From contig NC_087062.1 of the NCBI RefSeq assembly GCF_963678635.1, positions 93,967,845 to 94,031,844 on the forward strand: DNA of 64,000 nucleotides. The letters are read 5' to 3'. The position numbers and the translations under genes were made by a program. How positions within the stretch are numbered: the first letter of the stretch is position 1; every line of letters starts with the position of its first letter. This stretch comes from Symsagittifera roscoffensis. Lineage: Eukaryota > Xenacoelomorpha > Acoela > Convolutidae. Shown piece by piece: positions 12,101 to 22,360 of this stretch. Below the pieces are notes generated by a model. The model worked only from the letters and a program-made list of their open reading frames with translations. It was not told the origin of the DNA and searched no databases.

Positions 12101-12965
12101 TTTAATCATACGGATGTGGATTATTCTGGAACGCTTTAGGTTCCGGTTTGCAGAAGCGCTGAAAAAAGATGGGGATTTATTTTCAATTGCCTCACCACTA
12201 GGGCTGTACATCTTGAGGTTGTACTATCTCTGGAAACTAGTTCTTGTATCATGGGCTTTGAATGGTTCATTGCGCGGCGTGGTACTTCAAGCACGATCTG
12301 GTCGGATTATGGCACGAAGTTCGTTGGTGCGGAAAAGAAATTACTTGCCTGCATCAGGAACTGGAACGTCATTGCTCCAAACATTTTTGCATACAAAGGT
12401 GTTGCTTGCTTGGAAATTTAACCCGACAGGCGCACTTCATCATGGCGGCTCCTGGGAGCGCCTCGTCCGAAGCGTAAAGCGCGTGCTTTACGTTATACTA
12501 GGCAGTAGGCGAGTAACTGAGTAACTGAAGAGGTGTTAGGAACAACACTCTGCTGAGTTGAGCAGGCCCTAATTTTGAGACCAATCACTCTCGTTAGTAC
12601 CGATTCACGTGAGTTGGAAAAGTTAAACACAAACCACTTTTTGCTTGGACAAACTGCAACAAGCTGTCCTTCGCTTTTACCTGGAGAGCAATCCAACCAC
12701 AAGAAAATATACGTGCGAGCGCAGCCGTACGCTAACGCTAAGGCTATGATCCAATAATGAATAAGCGTGTCGGGTGGCACACTCAGTCTGACTTCACTGT
12801 TAAAACAAGCGATCTCGTATGGGTGATTGAGCCCGATAGTCCGCGTGGGTACTACCCTCTTGCCCGAACTGTGAAGCTACATTATGCGCACGCCCGACCT
12901 TGTTAAGACTGCAACGCGTGAACTCACTCGGCCGACCGTTAAGCTCGCTCGGGTTCTTCCTTTTT
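9171..12965 (+). pseudogene. BEL/Pao pol remnant (RT, RNase H, integrase)
   Basis: The longest open block, 9829-10191, is the N-terminal part of a BEL-type reverse transcriptase. At 10262-10335 a YAVFADIEAMFLQV string is RT motif A, whose Asp binds metal. The block 10590-10907 (FDPVGLVAP) is the RT-RNase H connection, and 11013-11290 has MFGDSS with its Asp, as in RNase H. Integrase is spread over 12050-12524. It shows SDYGTKFVGAEKKL (one catalytic Asp) near 12300, and the conserved block HHGGSWERLVRSVKRVL at 12432-12485. The tail around 12600-12960 holds HFLLGQ, then DLVWV and PRGYYPLAR, typical BEL pol endings. At least six frame changes are needed to read through it. Confidence 0.85.
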
Positions 12966-12977
12966 CGGGGGCTGAGA

Positions 12978-13408
12978 TATTGCTACGCAAAAGTAACTTA
13001 GAGTATAAATGCATAAAAAGACAAGCTCGTAGGCCAGTTGACCATGCGGCCAAGATTCCAACCTGTCGAGTCCCCCCTTTCGCAGACCCTAAAACATGTA
13101 GACCAGAGCCGATATAGTCCCAATTGACCATTTTTTACTGTTTTTTTGGTTCCAACTCGGTTTAGCCTTGTTTAAGGCTGACCGCCAAAAAGGGCAATTT
13201 GTCTCATGAACGTTATTACCAGTTCCTGTGGCTAGCGTGCGCCGACTTTTACCGTTTTCATGGCAGATTGCCGATGTTTTATGACGTTATTCTCGACCGA
13301 AAATATGATGAGTTATGGAGTTTCCGAGATTCTTTGCCAATAAAGGCTCTTATTATTTCAAGCATTTGCCTTCAAAGCTTTTACCAATTTTCTGAGATTG
13401 AGTGCGCA
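12978..13408 (+). repeat. BEL/Pao 3' LTR
   Basis: Begins TATTGCTACGC (the usual TG is mutated) after a purine-rich CGGGGGCTGAGA, and ends GAGTGCGCA. It aligns along its length with the split 5' LTR. Confidence 0.82.
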
Positions 13409-13939
13409 TAAAAAGAAAACAGGTAATTTTTGTATACCATTTCACAGTTTTCCGCTATAGTTTGTTGTACCTTACCAGTTATAAATTTTAGCCTTGAGTT
13501 CAGAGGGAACTAATTTTTCGCGTAAGGAAGTTTGTTCTGAAATTCTCAAAATTAATAGTGTAAGCAACCTATTGGAAGCGCCAGCCCAAACTCAAATGCT
13601 TGTTAAAACTTCATTTATCATTGCCGCAAAAAAATGTATTCAACGTTTCTTGGCCCTTACGCGAAAGAACTATTCGAATGTTTTTGGAACTATATCCATT
13701 GCCAGGTTAATAAAATTGATATAAACTGATTTACAGACGTTAAAACATCATAAAAAACCTTTAAGTGTTTCAAAGCAAAAAGTAAAATATTTGCACCAAT
13801 CAAATTTTAGCATTATTACGTAAGATTTCCCTAATTTTAGTTTTCCTTGAGTTTCTGAGATTTTAAATCTTTCTTAATTTTACCTCAACTAACTTTTTAA
13901 TTTTACAATTTTTTCGATCGACATGTTCGATAATTTAAG
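13409..13939. other. gene-less interval
   Basis: AT-rich sequence between the BEL element and the Penelope-like fragments. No supported feature; the open frame at 13494-13724 lacks an ATG start and a recognisable domain. Confidence 0.45.
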
Positions 13940-14347
13940 CCAAAAATGTTTTTGAACTTAAATCTAGGTGTTAGCTCCCTGCTCCTTGACTCATCCCGCG
14001 TGTTGATCCCTGGTCTCAGTTTCCTAAATTGAAGCGCTTCTAATGTTAGGAGTTTCATTGCGGTGTTTAAATGATCTATTATCTCCCATTTCCATTGTGC
14101 AGTGGTCGCTTACTTCCCACACTGACGTATTGCGAATGCCAACAGGCGAGTCCTCTTTCTTATGTTCCTCAATCCTTGTGGCCAAATGTCGAACAGTTTG
14201 TCCAAAATAGGTATAATTACATTCACAACAAGACAGTTTGTAGACCACATTGGATTTCAGATCATGGGAGAATAAGACTTTGATTTTTTCTTTTTTTTTC
14301 TTTCTGGTTATAAAATTTCGATTTGGGAACATTTTTGATTCTGACAT
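13940..14347 (-). pseudogene. Penelope-like element fragment, GIY-YIG endonuclease
   Basis: On the minus strand the frame from 14347 reads into a GIY-YIG endonuclease core (VVYKLSC then YTYFGQT, followed by an RIEEHKK block), the domain that nicks target DNA in Penelope-like elements. A second frame continues it toward 13950 with LRPGINTRDESRSREL, the usual end of the domain, so one frameshift is present near 14024. It lies immediately downstream (in minus-strand sense) of a second Penelope fragment. Tandem or partly tandem copies are common in this class. Confidence 0.75.
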
Positions 14348-15128
14348 GTCAGTTTTTTAAATTTTAGCCATGTTATACATAGACTATAATTTAAGTGTTG
14401 AGTCTGGCCGACATAGGTGGAGTTACATCCACTACATAAAAGCTTGTACACCACTTTGGATCTCAATTCACGAGCAAAGGAAGTTTTGAGGGATGGCAAG
14501 CATGTTTTCAATTTTCTTGTTGTAAAAATTATTTGTGCCCCGGATATTAGCCGAACCTTTGCAGCTAACAGTTGAGATGGATTGCCTCGATATTGCATTG
14601 TAAGTAGGGGTGGTGAGTCTTTCAACCATTTGTCATTTCTCGGTTCTGATGCCTTCACCTCTAAACTTTTCTTTCCCTCAATGATCATGATAAGAGTTTC
14701 AAACACTACCCTGTCAGACCAATTTTTTGGATATTGATTTTCAATCCATAGTTTCAGATTGTTTTCCAATGCCTGGTCAAAATACTCCCATGTTGAGGTA
14801 CTTCTGAAAACCCTATGAACCGCCCCTTCAATAACGTTTCTTTTGTACTGCAAAGGTGCACAGCCTCTGAAATTTAGAATGGTGCCGGTATCAGCGGGTT
14901 TTTGGGACCAACCACACGTGACCTTTTTTGCTGAATCCACGTTGACATTTAAGTCCAAAAAGGCCAACTATCGAGTTCTTCTATGGTGAACTGCAAGTTT
15001 GGATGCAACTTCTTGGCAGCCTCGAGAACTACCCCAGGATCGCCCTTGACCGTTCTAACTATGTCGTCCACATATCTTAGAAAAACTTTAACACCATTCA
15101 CAGTCCGATCTGCTTCCCGTTGTTTTTT
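14348..15128 (-). pseudogene. Penelope-like element fragment, reverse transcriptase and partial GIY-YIG
   Basis: Minus-strand RT fragment. RYVDDIV (motif C with the catalytic DD) lies near 15080, followed after a frameshift by FLDLNVNV and then TGTILNFRGCAPLQYKRNV (14967-14780), which is the RT palm/thumb region of Penelope-like elements. It runs on to a second GIY-YIG start, VVYKLLC and STYVGQT at about 14455-14400. There the frame breaks into sequence that also occurs inverted at 15868-15980. The RT fingers and motifs A and B are missing, so it is 5'-truncated or chimeric. Confidence 0.78.
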
Positions 15129-15299
15129 GCAAGTCATGCAATATCATACTGCTTCAGCGATGTCTGCGTATTCGGATTCTGATATGTTACCACACCCTAA
15201 GTGGTACCAGTTCAAACAAGCTTCGCATTCTACTCCTTTTGTCCGATATGTCACCTTTTTCTGACATCTAGGGCACACTTCCTTGTTACCCTCACTTAG
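15129..15299 (-). pseudogene. PHD-type zinc finger joined to the Penelope RT fragment
   Basis: On the minus strand the frame entering RYVDDI is continuous with a C4HC3 finger: CPRC, then CEAC after 12 residues, then NWYHLGC, then YCMTC. The Trp before the His and the spacing match PHD fingers, which read histone tails. A single in-frame TGA sits just before YCMTC, where PHD fingers often have Trp, consistent with a TGG to TGA change. The finger begins within 10 bp of a CAATAT satellite, so its upstream part is lost. It is either a domain of this retroelement or a captured exon. Confidence 0.6.
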
Positions 15300-15304
15300 C
15301 ACCA

Positions 15305-15770
15305 GGGATTTCAATACAATATCAATATATTGAGCTCAATATCAATATCTTTCATTCAATATCAATATCAATATCAAATAGGATGAAATTTCAATATCCA
15401 TATCAATATCAATATCTAAAAGCTCAATATCTCAATATTATCACTATTTTAAGATACCAGAGACCAAATTCAATATTGAATTTCGAAATATATAATTAAA
15501 TTTGTTTAGTTTTTTGCAATGTAATTGTTTTTTGTTTAATTTGTTTAATTTTAATGCTTGAGTGAGTTTTTATCACCATTTGTTTTATGTGTATGTGTTA
15601 AAACGTCACGTTTCAAGCAATGATACAAAATCCGTTTTTCTCAATATCTACAAAAAATTCAATATCAATATCAATATCTAGCCTTCAGTATCTCAATATT
15701 AAAAATTCAATATTGACATCGTCTCAATATTCAATATCTGATCATTCAATATATTGCAATCCCTGCTTAG
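15305..15770. repeat. CAATAT-rich degenerate satellite
   Basis: Dense degenerate repeats of CAATAT/TCAATA with short interruptions, densest at 15308-15430 and 15640-15760, with an AT-rich unique stretch between them. It lies between Penelope fragments of opposite orientation. Confidence 0.8.
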
Positions 15771-15867
15771 CACAGTCAATTTTGGTACTTCTTTCTTTAA
15801 TGCAGGTTCGTATTCTTTGAGCCACAAATTAGCCAATATTACTGCATATTACCCAATACTCGGGAAT

Positions 15868-15980
15868 TAACACTAAAATTATAGTCTATGTATAACATGG
15901 CTAAAATTTAATAAACTGACATGTCAGAATCAAAAATGTTCCCAAATCAAAATTTTATAACCGGAAAGAACAAAAAATTA
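15868..15980 (+). repeat. inverted Penelope 3' fragment
   Basis: The reverse complement of this segment matches 14290-14398 closely, including TTATACATAGACTATAAT and CTGACATGTCAG. With the minus-strand fragments it forms a large inverted arrangement around the RT and satellite. Confidence 0.75.
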
Positions 15981-16146
15981 AAAAATCTCAGAAATTTACA
16001 GGAAAATGTTATTCATGATTACGTAATTATATTATGTAATTACAGTTGTTCAAATTTGAATGGTTAAAATGTTTTGGAGCCTTTTTAGACAGGTTTCTCA
16101 TTTTTCAGATCTTTGATCGTTTTGTAAATATTGTAAAATTTTAATC

Positions 16147-16180
16147 CTGATGATGCACAGAATGTGCGAAAACGTTTGAA
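16147..16180 (+). ncRNA. hammerhead-ribozyme-like motif
   Basis: CTGATGA (16147-16153) is followed by a 5 bp stem GCACA/TGTGC with a GAA loop (16155-16167) and then GAAA (16168-16171). That is the order of the hammerhead conserved core: CUGANGA, stem II, GAAA. Penelope-like elements are known to carry small hammerhead motifs, and this site lies just beyond a + strand Penelope fragment. One extra U lies between the core and stem II, and stems I and III are not clear by eye, so activity is doubtful. Confidence 0.45.
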
Positions 16181-16489
16181 TTAACATTTTAAGTTTCGTT
16201 TAAGACTTTGATTTTCTCGATATTAAAGCATGAGCATTGGGTTTTCTCGTCTCGCTTGTCATCAGTTGCCCGGGTTTCTATCTTAGTTGGTATTAATTTT
16301 GCTCCAAGAAGTTTGCTTAGTGTTTTTACGACTCACATTTGGATCTAGAATAACTTTTAAAATTTAAATCAAGAATAATTATCTACAAATTCGGATTATA
16401 AAAGCAAGGAATTGTCATTGTAATGGAACCCACAAACAATTCTTAAGTCATTGAATAACTGAAATCGTGGATGTAGCCTCAAGTATTAC

Positions 16490-17075
16490 CTCAACCTAAA
16501 ACTCGCCTTACCTCAACATAACAATCATAAAACACACTCTAGAAATTTAAATTAAGTACTCACATCGTAGCACACTCAAGAAAGGGAAGTATTTCAGTCG
16601 GTAATTAACTCGAGAATTAAATAATGTAACTAAATGAGTTTTAATGTTTCAATGACAAAGACAAGTTTTAACTCTAGGATGTAGTTTCTCATGAACCATT
16701 GGGACACTCAAGCTGTCCACCTTTCCACCGAAGGTTCACTCTAGTTCAGTTCAAATAGTAATCCAATCGAGTGATAACAATCCAGTTCTCGGGAATACGC
16801 CTGTCTCTGTTTCAGATGGGACAGCTCTACTCTCGTTCTATTCCGACAGAAATTGCGAATAGCAATTTCCCACTGTTTTATCTAGCAACTTTCCCGCGAT
16901 TGTTGTTCGATCGTTCTGAATTCTCTTTTTCGGTTTTCAGTTATCGCGAGAAAATCGTGCATGACAGGCTCCATTCGAATTTTTGAAAAATTAAATTTCA
17001 CCCCAAAATTAAGTGCTCTTGCTTTTCTCAAGGTCAAACTTCCAAATATGACCGACTGGCACACAAAATAAATGT
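16490..17075. repeat. dispersed repeat X, copy 1
   Basis: Shares ordered blocks with 21838-22360 in the same orientation: CCTAAAACTC, then ACTCACAT, GAACCATTGGG, AGCTGTCCACCTTTCC, a TCGCGAGAAA block and AACTTCCAAATATGACCGACTG. No coding capacity is seen. It could be a solo LTR or a non-autonomous element; the ends are not defined. Confidence 0.65.
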
Positions 17076-19245
17076 TCAATCGAGTTGATTTACCGGCCAC
17101 GACCTGCTTTAAGCAAAAAAGTTTCGGTTTGTAGATAATCAAGTGTTTGATTTTGATCGTTTCTAAGAAACTCTTTTGAATTTTCTGATTACTTACCCTA
17201 TCAAATCCGAGAAGAAAATTTCAACCGAAAGAAGAGGTTGCTGGGATTTTGTTGAAATACTCGTATGTCATTTGTCAGTTCACTGACTTGGTTGTCTAGA
17301 ATTAAAAGACTCTTAACGGAATTTTATGCTATTTCCGGAAAAGGAGTGAAACAATACTGATTTATGACTTTCAACTTTTAAACTGACAAGTAAACAACAC
17401 GGTTAAACAAAGGTTGCTGATTTTGACTTGACCCACTTAATTGAAAAAAAATGATGAGAACTTCTTCCCACTTTTAAACATCGAGATTCATTGGTTTAAT
17501 AGATTTCTTTTCTGCAGAAGTCGCGCCTTTTTATTTTTTTGTAAGAAAGAATTTAAGTCTTTGGGAAAAATCGAAAATCTCAAAATTTTTTGCTCTTTTT
17601 TTAAATTGAAAAACTAAGGATATGGGCCAATTTCAATTTTTGAAATTAAACCTTTCGTCCTTTATCAGTATATTATATTCAAACACGTTATTTCCTCAAC
17701 AGCTGGGCACTAGGTGTCTTTCATCAAGAATTCGAAATTTTTTATATCTTAATAGACATATAATTCCATCTTTTCATGATAACAATATTTCATCACTTTT
17801 TTCCGGCTTGTTAGGTTTCGGCCTATATTATATCGGCTTATCGAGCGAAGTGTTTGTCTGTGCGTGTCTGTGTTTTGAGGGCGAGGGAGCTCAATAACTT
17901 CTTATTTGTCTCAACTTTTTTCATTTTTCTCATTTTTTCGGGCTAAATAGGTTTTCGGCTATTTTATATCGGCTTAGTTGACTCTAGTTTTTCACTTGAC
18001 AAGCGAATGATGTTTTTTGGGAGTTTCGAGGGCGAGGGGGACTTATCATATGCCTTAAATCTTGTTGATGTTTTTTTCGCTTAAAAGGTTTTTGCCAAGG
18101 CATTTGTTACCGCTCTGTAAATTTTTTTCAGATGCTAATTTCACATTCGCTTTTCTCGGCATGTTTTTGCTTCAAAACTAGCCTTATTCATTGTAATAGA
18201 TCTAGTTTTTTCGACATGCAATTTTATTGTGTTGTATCACTAGAGCAACTGACGCATATGACACATCTCGCGTCTATACTCTGGGTGGTCGAGATGCTTG
18301 AGCTTCCCAAGATCTCGACTTTCATGAGCAACGATCACGAAACTTTTATCTCCAGAAACGAACTGTACAGCGCTTTTGACCTCTCCTTTCTTCAATTTTT
18401 TGTATTCAAACGGAGATTCGGCTTGTTTGTATGTATGTCGAGAGACACTTTTTGGTATCATCTAGTTTGCTGATAGAAAGCTTTGAATCTGTGATTTTTC
18501 CATCTTCCTCAGCTATTTGTCCTCCGTTCAAATCTTCAAGCCGGTATCATCTGGAGATAAATGTACGGCAAAACAAGAAAGCTGGCGCAGGATTAGTTAT
18601 TTACAAGTTCATTAAATACCGCTTCATGAGTTTCGTTCAGTACCGATGCAAATCTTTCTGAACAAATTTTGATACTGGACCTGTATTTTGAAAGTTTTCC
18701 TAGAAATTAGCTGTTGATCATAGGTGTCGTTTACCGACCTCGTAATTCCGGCAATGTGTCTCAAGTTACCAATTCACTGGTTGTTGATCGACCTGTGAGG
18801 TGTAAGAATGCGGTTCGTAGATACACAGACAAGCCTTCCGCGCATGTTGCAACGTTGCCTCTTGCTTTTTGATAGCTCTTCTCTGGATTGTCAGCAATTG
18901 ACAGGCAGATTGCAGCAAACCAAAAGTTAGAATTCAACTCAAAAAAAATTCATAAATGAATCATTGATTTTAACAACCGCCTACTTATGTCACATATGAG
19001 GTTAAGAAAAACAGGCCTTATAACGATTGGCTCAAGCGTCAGGTACACTATCTCTTGTGCTTTTATACCTCATTCAGTCGGAGCGAATTCGGTTCGTGTA
19101 AGACATGGCACTACAAATCGTGTTACCGCTTCAAAGCCACTATCAAACCCCCCACTCTAGAATTAAGAACGCCCCATGGCTAGGTCTCTAAATACCTAAA
19201 ACACGCGAACGCCATTAAAAACAGGGTCAGAAGCTCTAGTATACC
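17076..19245. other. gene-less interval
   Basis: AT-rich. Overlapping frames on both strands at 18132-18473 are open, but neither shows a recognisable domain. No supported gene. Confidence 0.45.
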
Positions 19246-19800
19246 TGTTAAAACGAAAAAAGATACAAGACTCTATTAAAACCCACCAGTTGATATGCTA
19301 CAGTACTGCAAACATACACACCGAAAAAGGCATCGGGTTAACAAGAATACAGCAAAACGAGATCAACAATCTACCGCTCATTTCAATTAATTAACGACAT
19401 CGCAATACAGCGTTATCGCATAGCACGTGAAGTACATCAAACGAAGCGTAAGTGCTTCGCGAAACTGATTCTAGCATAGCCGTGATTGGCCAATCAAAAG
19501 CACGTGAAGTACATCAAACGAAGCGTAAGCGCTTCGCGAAACTGATTCTAGCATAGCCGTGATTGGCCAATCAAATGAATAGATTACCAATGACTGAAAT
19601 TGTCACAACGAACTGCGTGTTCAACAAGTTCAACCACAGATTAAAAGATACTGACTTTTCACAACAGCTCCGAACTAATATTATTGATAAAAACGCCGTA
19701 AAAACGTACAGAGAAAACGTGTAAACTAATTTCAAAGCACCAGATCTACAGAATAGAAGGTAGGACTGAACTGAGGGATGAAATAGCACAAATTTTTTTG
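19246..19800 (-). repeat. GalEa 3' LTR
   Basis: The first 125 bp matches 21707-21835. The rest lacks a counterpart because the other LTR is disrupted by repeat X. The inner boundary near the end of pol is approximate. It contains a tandem 77 bp duplication (19423-19575). Confidence 0.6.
19423..19575 (-). repeat. tandem 77 bp duplication in LTR U3
   Basis: Two head-to-tail copies (19423-19499 and 19500-19575) are almost identical, differing by one T/C and the last base. Each contains a CACGTG E-box, an inverted GAAGCG/CGCTTC pair and a GATTGGCCAATC palindrome with CCAAT on both strands. In an LTR, duplicated modules like this usually act as enhancers; that role is inference. Confidence 0.85.
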
Positions 19801-19805
19801 CTAAA

Positions 19806-20332
19806 GGCTTACTGAAACACCAGTTTTAGTCAATATATCTGCGAGTTGATTCTTTGTGGATATACAACACTCTAACGTTTTCCTTCTCGATATTTTCACG
19901 TATAAGATGTATTTCTAAACGCAAACGCTTCTCCGTAACGTCGTTTTTCGACTTCAACTCCACTGACACGTCGTTGTTGTTAATAAAGCACAAAATTGGA
20001 ATTCTATAATCAATACGTTGGTACAGGAGTTCTGTCAGTAATTGGCGAACAAAAATTGCTGTGTCTAGGCGGTATATGAGTGCCAGGTTTTCAGCAGCCA
20101 GTGTAGACTTGACAACCCGTCGGAGACGCTTTGATGACCAACTAAGAAGAGCGCAAACTCCCGAATTATCTGTAACAAATATTATGCAACCCCCTTGACT
20201 TCCTCCATTTTTCACATTGCCGAACGAAGCGTCTATGAAGCAAACGACTTGTAGAGTCTCAAGTTTCATAGTTGACGGAAATCTTATGTCAATATGCTCA
20301 CATTTAGCATGCTTTATCATTTTGTTCAGCAA
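19806..20332 (-). pseudogene. GalEa copia pol C-terminus (RNase H)
   Basis: A 168-residue open frame from 20332. It shows FIDASFGN (RNase H Asp), SQGGCIIFV, LSWSSKRLRRVVKSTLAAE (conserved SS-K and AAE) and the closing region before the 3' LTR. It encodes only the RNase H part of copia pol. The frame ends at a TAG about where an LADILTK-type motif should begin, so it is slightly truncated. Confidence 0.8.
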
Positions 20333-20365
20333 AGATAACGCATCAAGTGAATAATTATCACAACA

Positions 20366-20550
20366 TGACGACAGGCCATTGAGTTGAAAAAACGTCTTAG
20401 TCGAAAAAAGACGTTACGGAGAAGCGTTTGCGTTTGGAATTACATCTTATATGTGAAAAAATCGAGAAGGAAAACGTTAGTGTTGTGGATGTCCACAAAG
20501 AATCAACTCGCAGATATATTGACTAAAACTGGTGCTTCAGTGATGTTTTA
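20366..20550 (+). repeat. inverted duplicate of GalEa pol end
   Basis: The + strand here matches the minus strand of 19806-19985, including TTACGGAGAAGCG and a long exact block, AAAGAATCAACTCGCAGATA. Its translation includes NQLADILTKTG, the usual copia pol ending. Together the two copies form an inverted pair with about 380 bp between them. Confidence 0.8.
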
Positions 20551-20690
20551 CCGAGAAGCAGCGGTTTTTCCCGGTCAACAACTTCAGCTTCAATTTTACA
20601 TTCCACTTCACCTATTTTCACAGGTAAAACTACTAATGCGAACGAATTAACAGGTGGAGCGTCACCAAAACGAAATGGAACCTCACTTTT

Positions 20691-21684
20691 CTAACAAATA
20701 ACAGACTCTAAAGAAAACTGATTGGTAAAAACCGACAACCAACTGCTTCCGCAGCCAGTTTTTAAACATGCTGTGTCAATAATTGCTGCAAGATCTGCTT
20801 CTGCAAAGTACACTTCATATTGCTTGTCTAGCGGTACTTCATTCATCAGTATGATGTTGAAACTTTCATGTGCGTCGAAACCTTCGCCCTCTTCATTGTT
20901 ACAACTCTTCGTAGTGTTAGATTCTGATAAATTAACACTTTGAGACCCATGTGGACAGCTTTTTGCATAGTGGAACGTTGAATCGCAAATTTTGCATCGG
21001 GTAACATAGCCATTAATAACGGGATTTCGACCATTCAGTTTCTTATGCTGGAAAATTCCTCGGTTGTTACCTCTAAAGGGAGGTTCGAAACAGCGGCCAC
21101 GATAACCTGATATGCCACTTCCGGCAAACATAACTTCTTCTTTCACACAAGACAGATCGGGTCACGACTTGATCACTCGCAACGTGGTTGAATAATCAAT
21201 TCAAGGCACTTTTCATTGATGAAAACGTTTGATATTTGCAAGCCGTGAGAGCCATTTTCTTGCTAGTTTCATCGAGTAAAGCATTGTCCAGGAGTTTAAA
21301 CGCAAGAACCGCATCTGGAAATTCCATATTTTATTTTTTCGCGGTATTTTACTTCTGCTCAAAACCGAACACATACTCCATCGTACCATTGTTCTCTTGA
21401 CGAGTGTACTTGCTGAAAATTGAATAAGCCAAATCAACCGAGTCTTTTTTGAATCACTTGTCAAGATCTTCTAGTAATATTTTCACTCCATCATCTCTAT
21501 TGTAACGGATTTCATCATTTGACATAGCAGCTTCTCGAGCTGAACCAGTCAGCGCAAGAGCAACAGCTAATTCTCTCTTAGACGGCTGTAGATCTGTCAA
21601 AGTCTGCCACATGGAAGTTTCTGTTTTCCACACTTCATAGGACGATGCACTGCCCAACGCCTGTGGGTTTTTGAAGCCAGACAT
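20691..21684 (-). pseudogene. GalEa copia gag and protease remnant
   Basis: Gag starts at 21684 (MSGFKNPQ) and runs 76 residues with the lineage-typical blocks LTDLQPSKRELAVALALTG and DDGVKILLEDLD. It then shifts frame; a second block is readable around 21300-21215. The block 21146-20691 has a CCHC knuckle (CKICDSTFHYAKSC) and a protease-like AIIDTACLKTGCG. Two or more frameshifts separate the parts. Confidence 0.78.
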
Positions 21685-21837
21685 CGAGGATACCTCCTGC
21701 TACCAATGTTAAAACGATCAAAGATACAAGACTGTATTAAAACCCACCACCTGATATGCTACAGTACTGCAAACATACACACTGAAAAAGATATCGGGTT
21801 AGCAAGAATAGAACGAAACGAGATCAACATACCTTTT

Positions 21838-22360
21838 GTTTTTTAACCTAAAACTCTCCTTATCTCAACATAATCACAAAATGCACTCAAGAAAATTAAA
21901 TTAGGTACTCACATAGTGACGCGACTCTAGAATTAAGTAAATGATAAGCAACTCTAGAAGTTTTCTGCAATAAGTAGTTTTAAACTAATAAGTTTAATCT
22001 TCTGAACCATTGGGCAGCTTCAGCTGTCCACCTTTCCGGTCAAGGTTCTCTCTCGCCAAACGACGATACTCTCGCAAGATTTCACGTTTCTCTCTATCAG
22101 GAACAAGACAGCTCTACTCAAGTTGTTGATTGCAGTTAAATTGCGAACAGCAATTTTACTCTTGACTGATTTTTATCGATTTTCCGGCAATTCTGATATT
22201 TTTCTTCTGATCAATTTAACTTCTGATTTTCAATTGTCGCGAGAAACTTGAGCATGACATGGTCGATTCGAATTTTTATAAAATTTCTTTCGTCCCCAAA
22301 ATCAAGGTTAAACTTCCAAATCAAGGTCAAACTTCCAAATATGACCGACTGCCACATAGT
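21838..22360. repeat. dispersed repeat X, copy 2
   Basis: Second copy of the repeat at 16490-17075. It abuts the broken GalEa 5' LTR at about 21836, so it probably inserted into or replaced the rest of that LTR. A short internal tandem (TCAAGGT..AAACTTCCAAAT twice, 22300-22340) is specific to this copy. Confidence 0.65.

Larger units (their letters stand above)
5636..13408 (+). mobile_element. decayed BEL/Pao LTR retrotransposon
   Basis: About 7.8 kb from LTR to LTR on the + strand. It contains, in order, a 5' LTR (5636-6606), a primer-binding region, gag with a zinc knuckle, then pol with reverse transcriptase, RNase H, integrase and the C-terminal tail typical of BEL/Pao, and a 3' LTR (12978-13408). 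Every coding domain is broken by frameshifts and stops, so it is not autonomous. The flanks are CTAAAAG on the left and TAAAAAG on the right, consistent with a TAAAA target duplication (5 bp is usual for this superfamily). LTR divergence is well over 10% by eye, so the insertion is old. Confidence 0.88.
19246..21835 (-). mobile_element. internally deleted GalEa-type Ty1/copia retrotransposon
   Basis: Minus-strand element with matching LTR ends. Both start TGTTAAAACG on the + strand, at 19246 and 21707, and stay similar for about 125 bp. In element order it has a truncated 5' LTR, a primer-binding site next to it (TTGGTAGCAGG, about 21696-21706), gag (21684-20691) and an RNase H end of pol (20332-19806). 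Integrase and most of the reverse transcriptase are gone, replaced by an inverted piece of pol (20366-20550). The gag and RNase H styles match the GalEa lineage known from marine animals. Confidence 0.8.

Noticed and set aside
15305-15770. CRISPR-like or regulatory array
   Set aside because: The CAATAT repeats have no regular spacers or fixed period; this is a degenerate satellite in a eukaryotic genome.
18132-18473. Overlapping open frames on both strands
   Set aside because: Neither shows a recognisable domain or a supported start, and no splice partners could be found.
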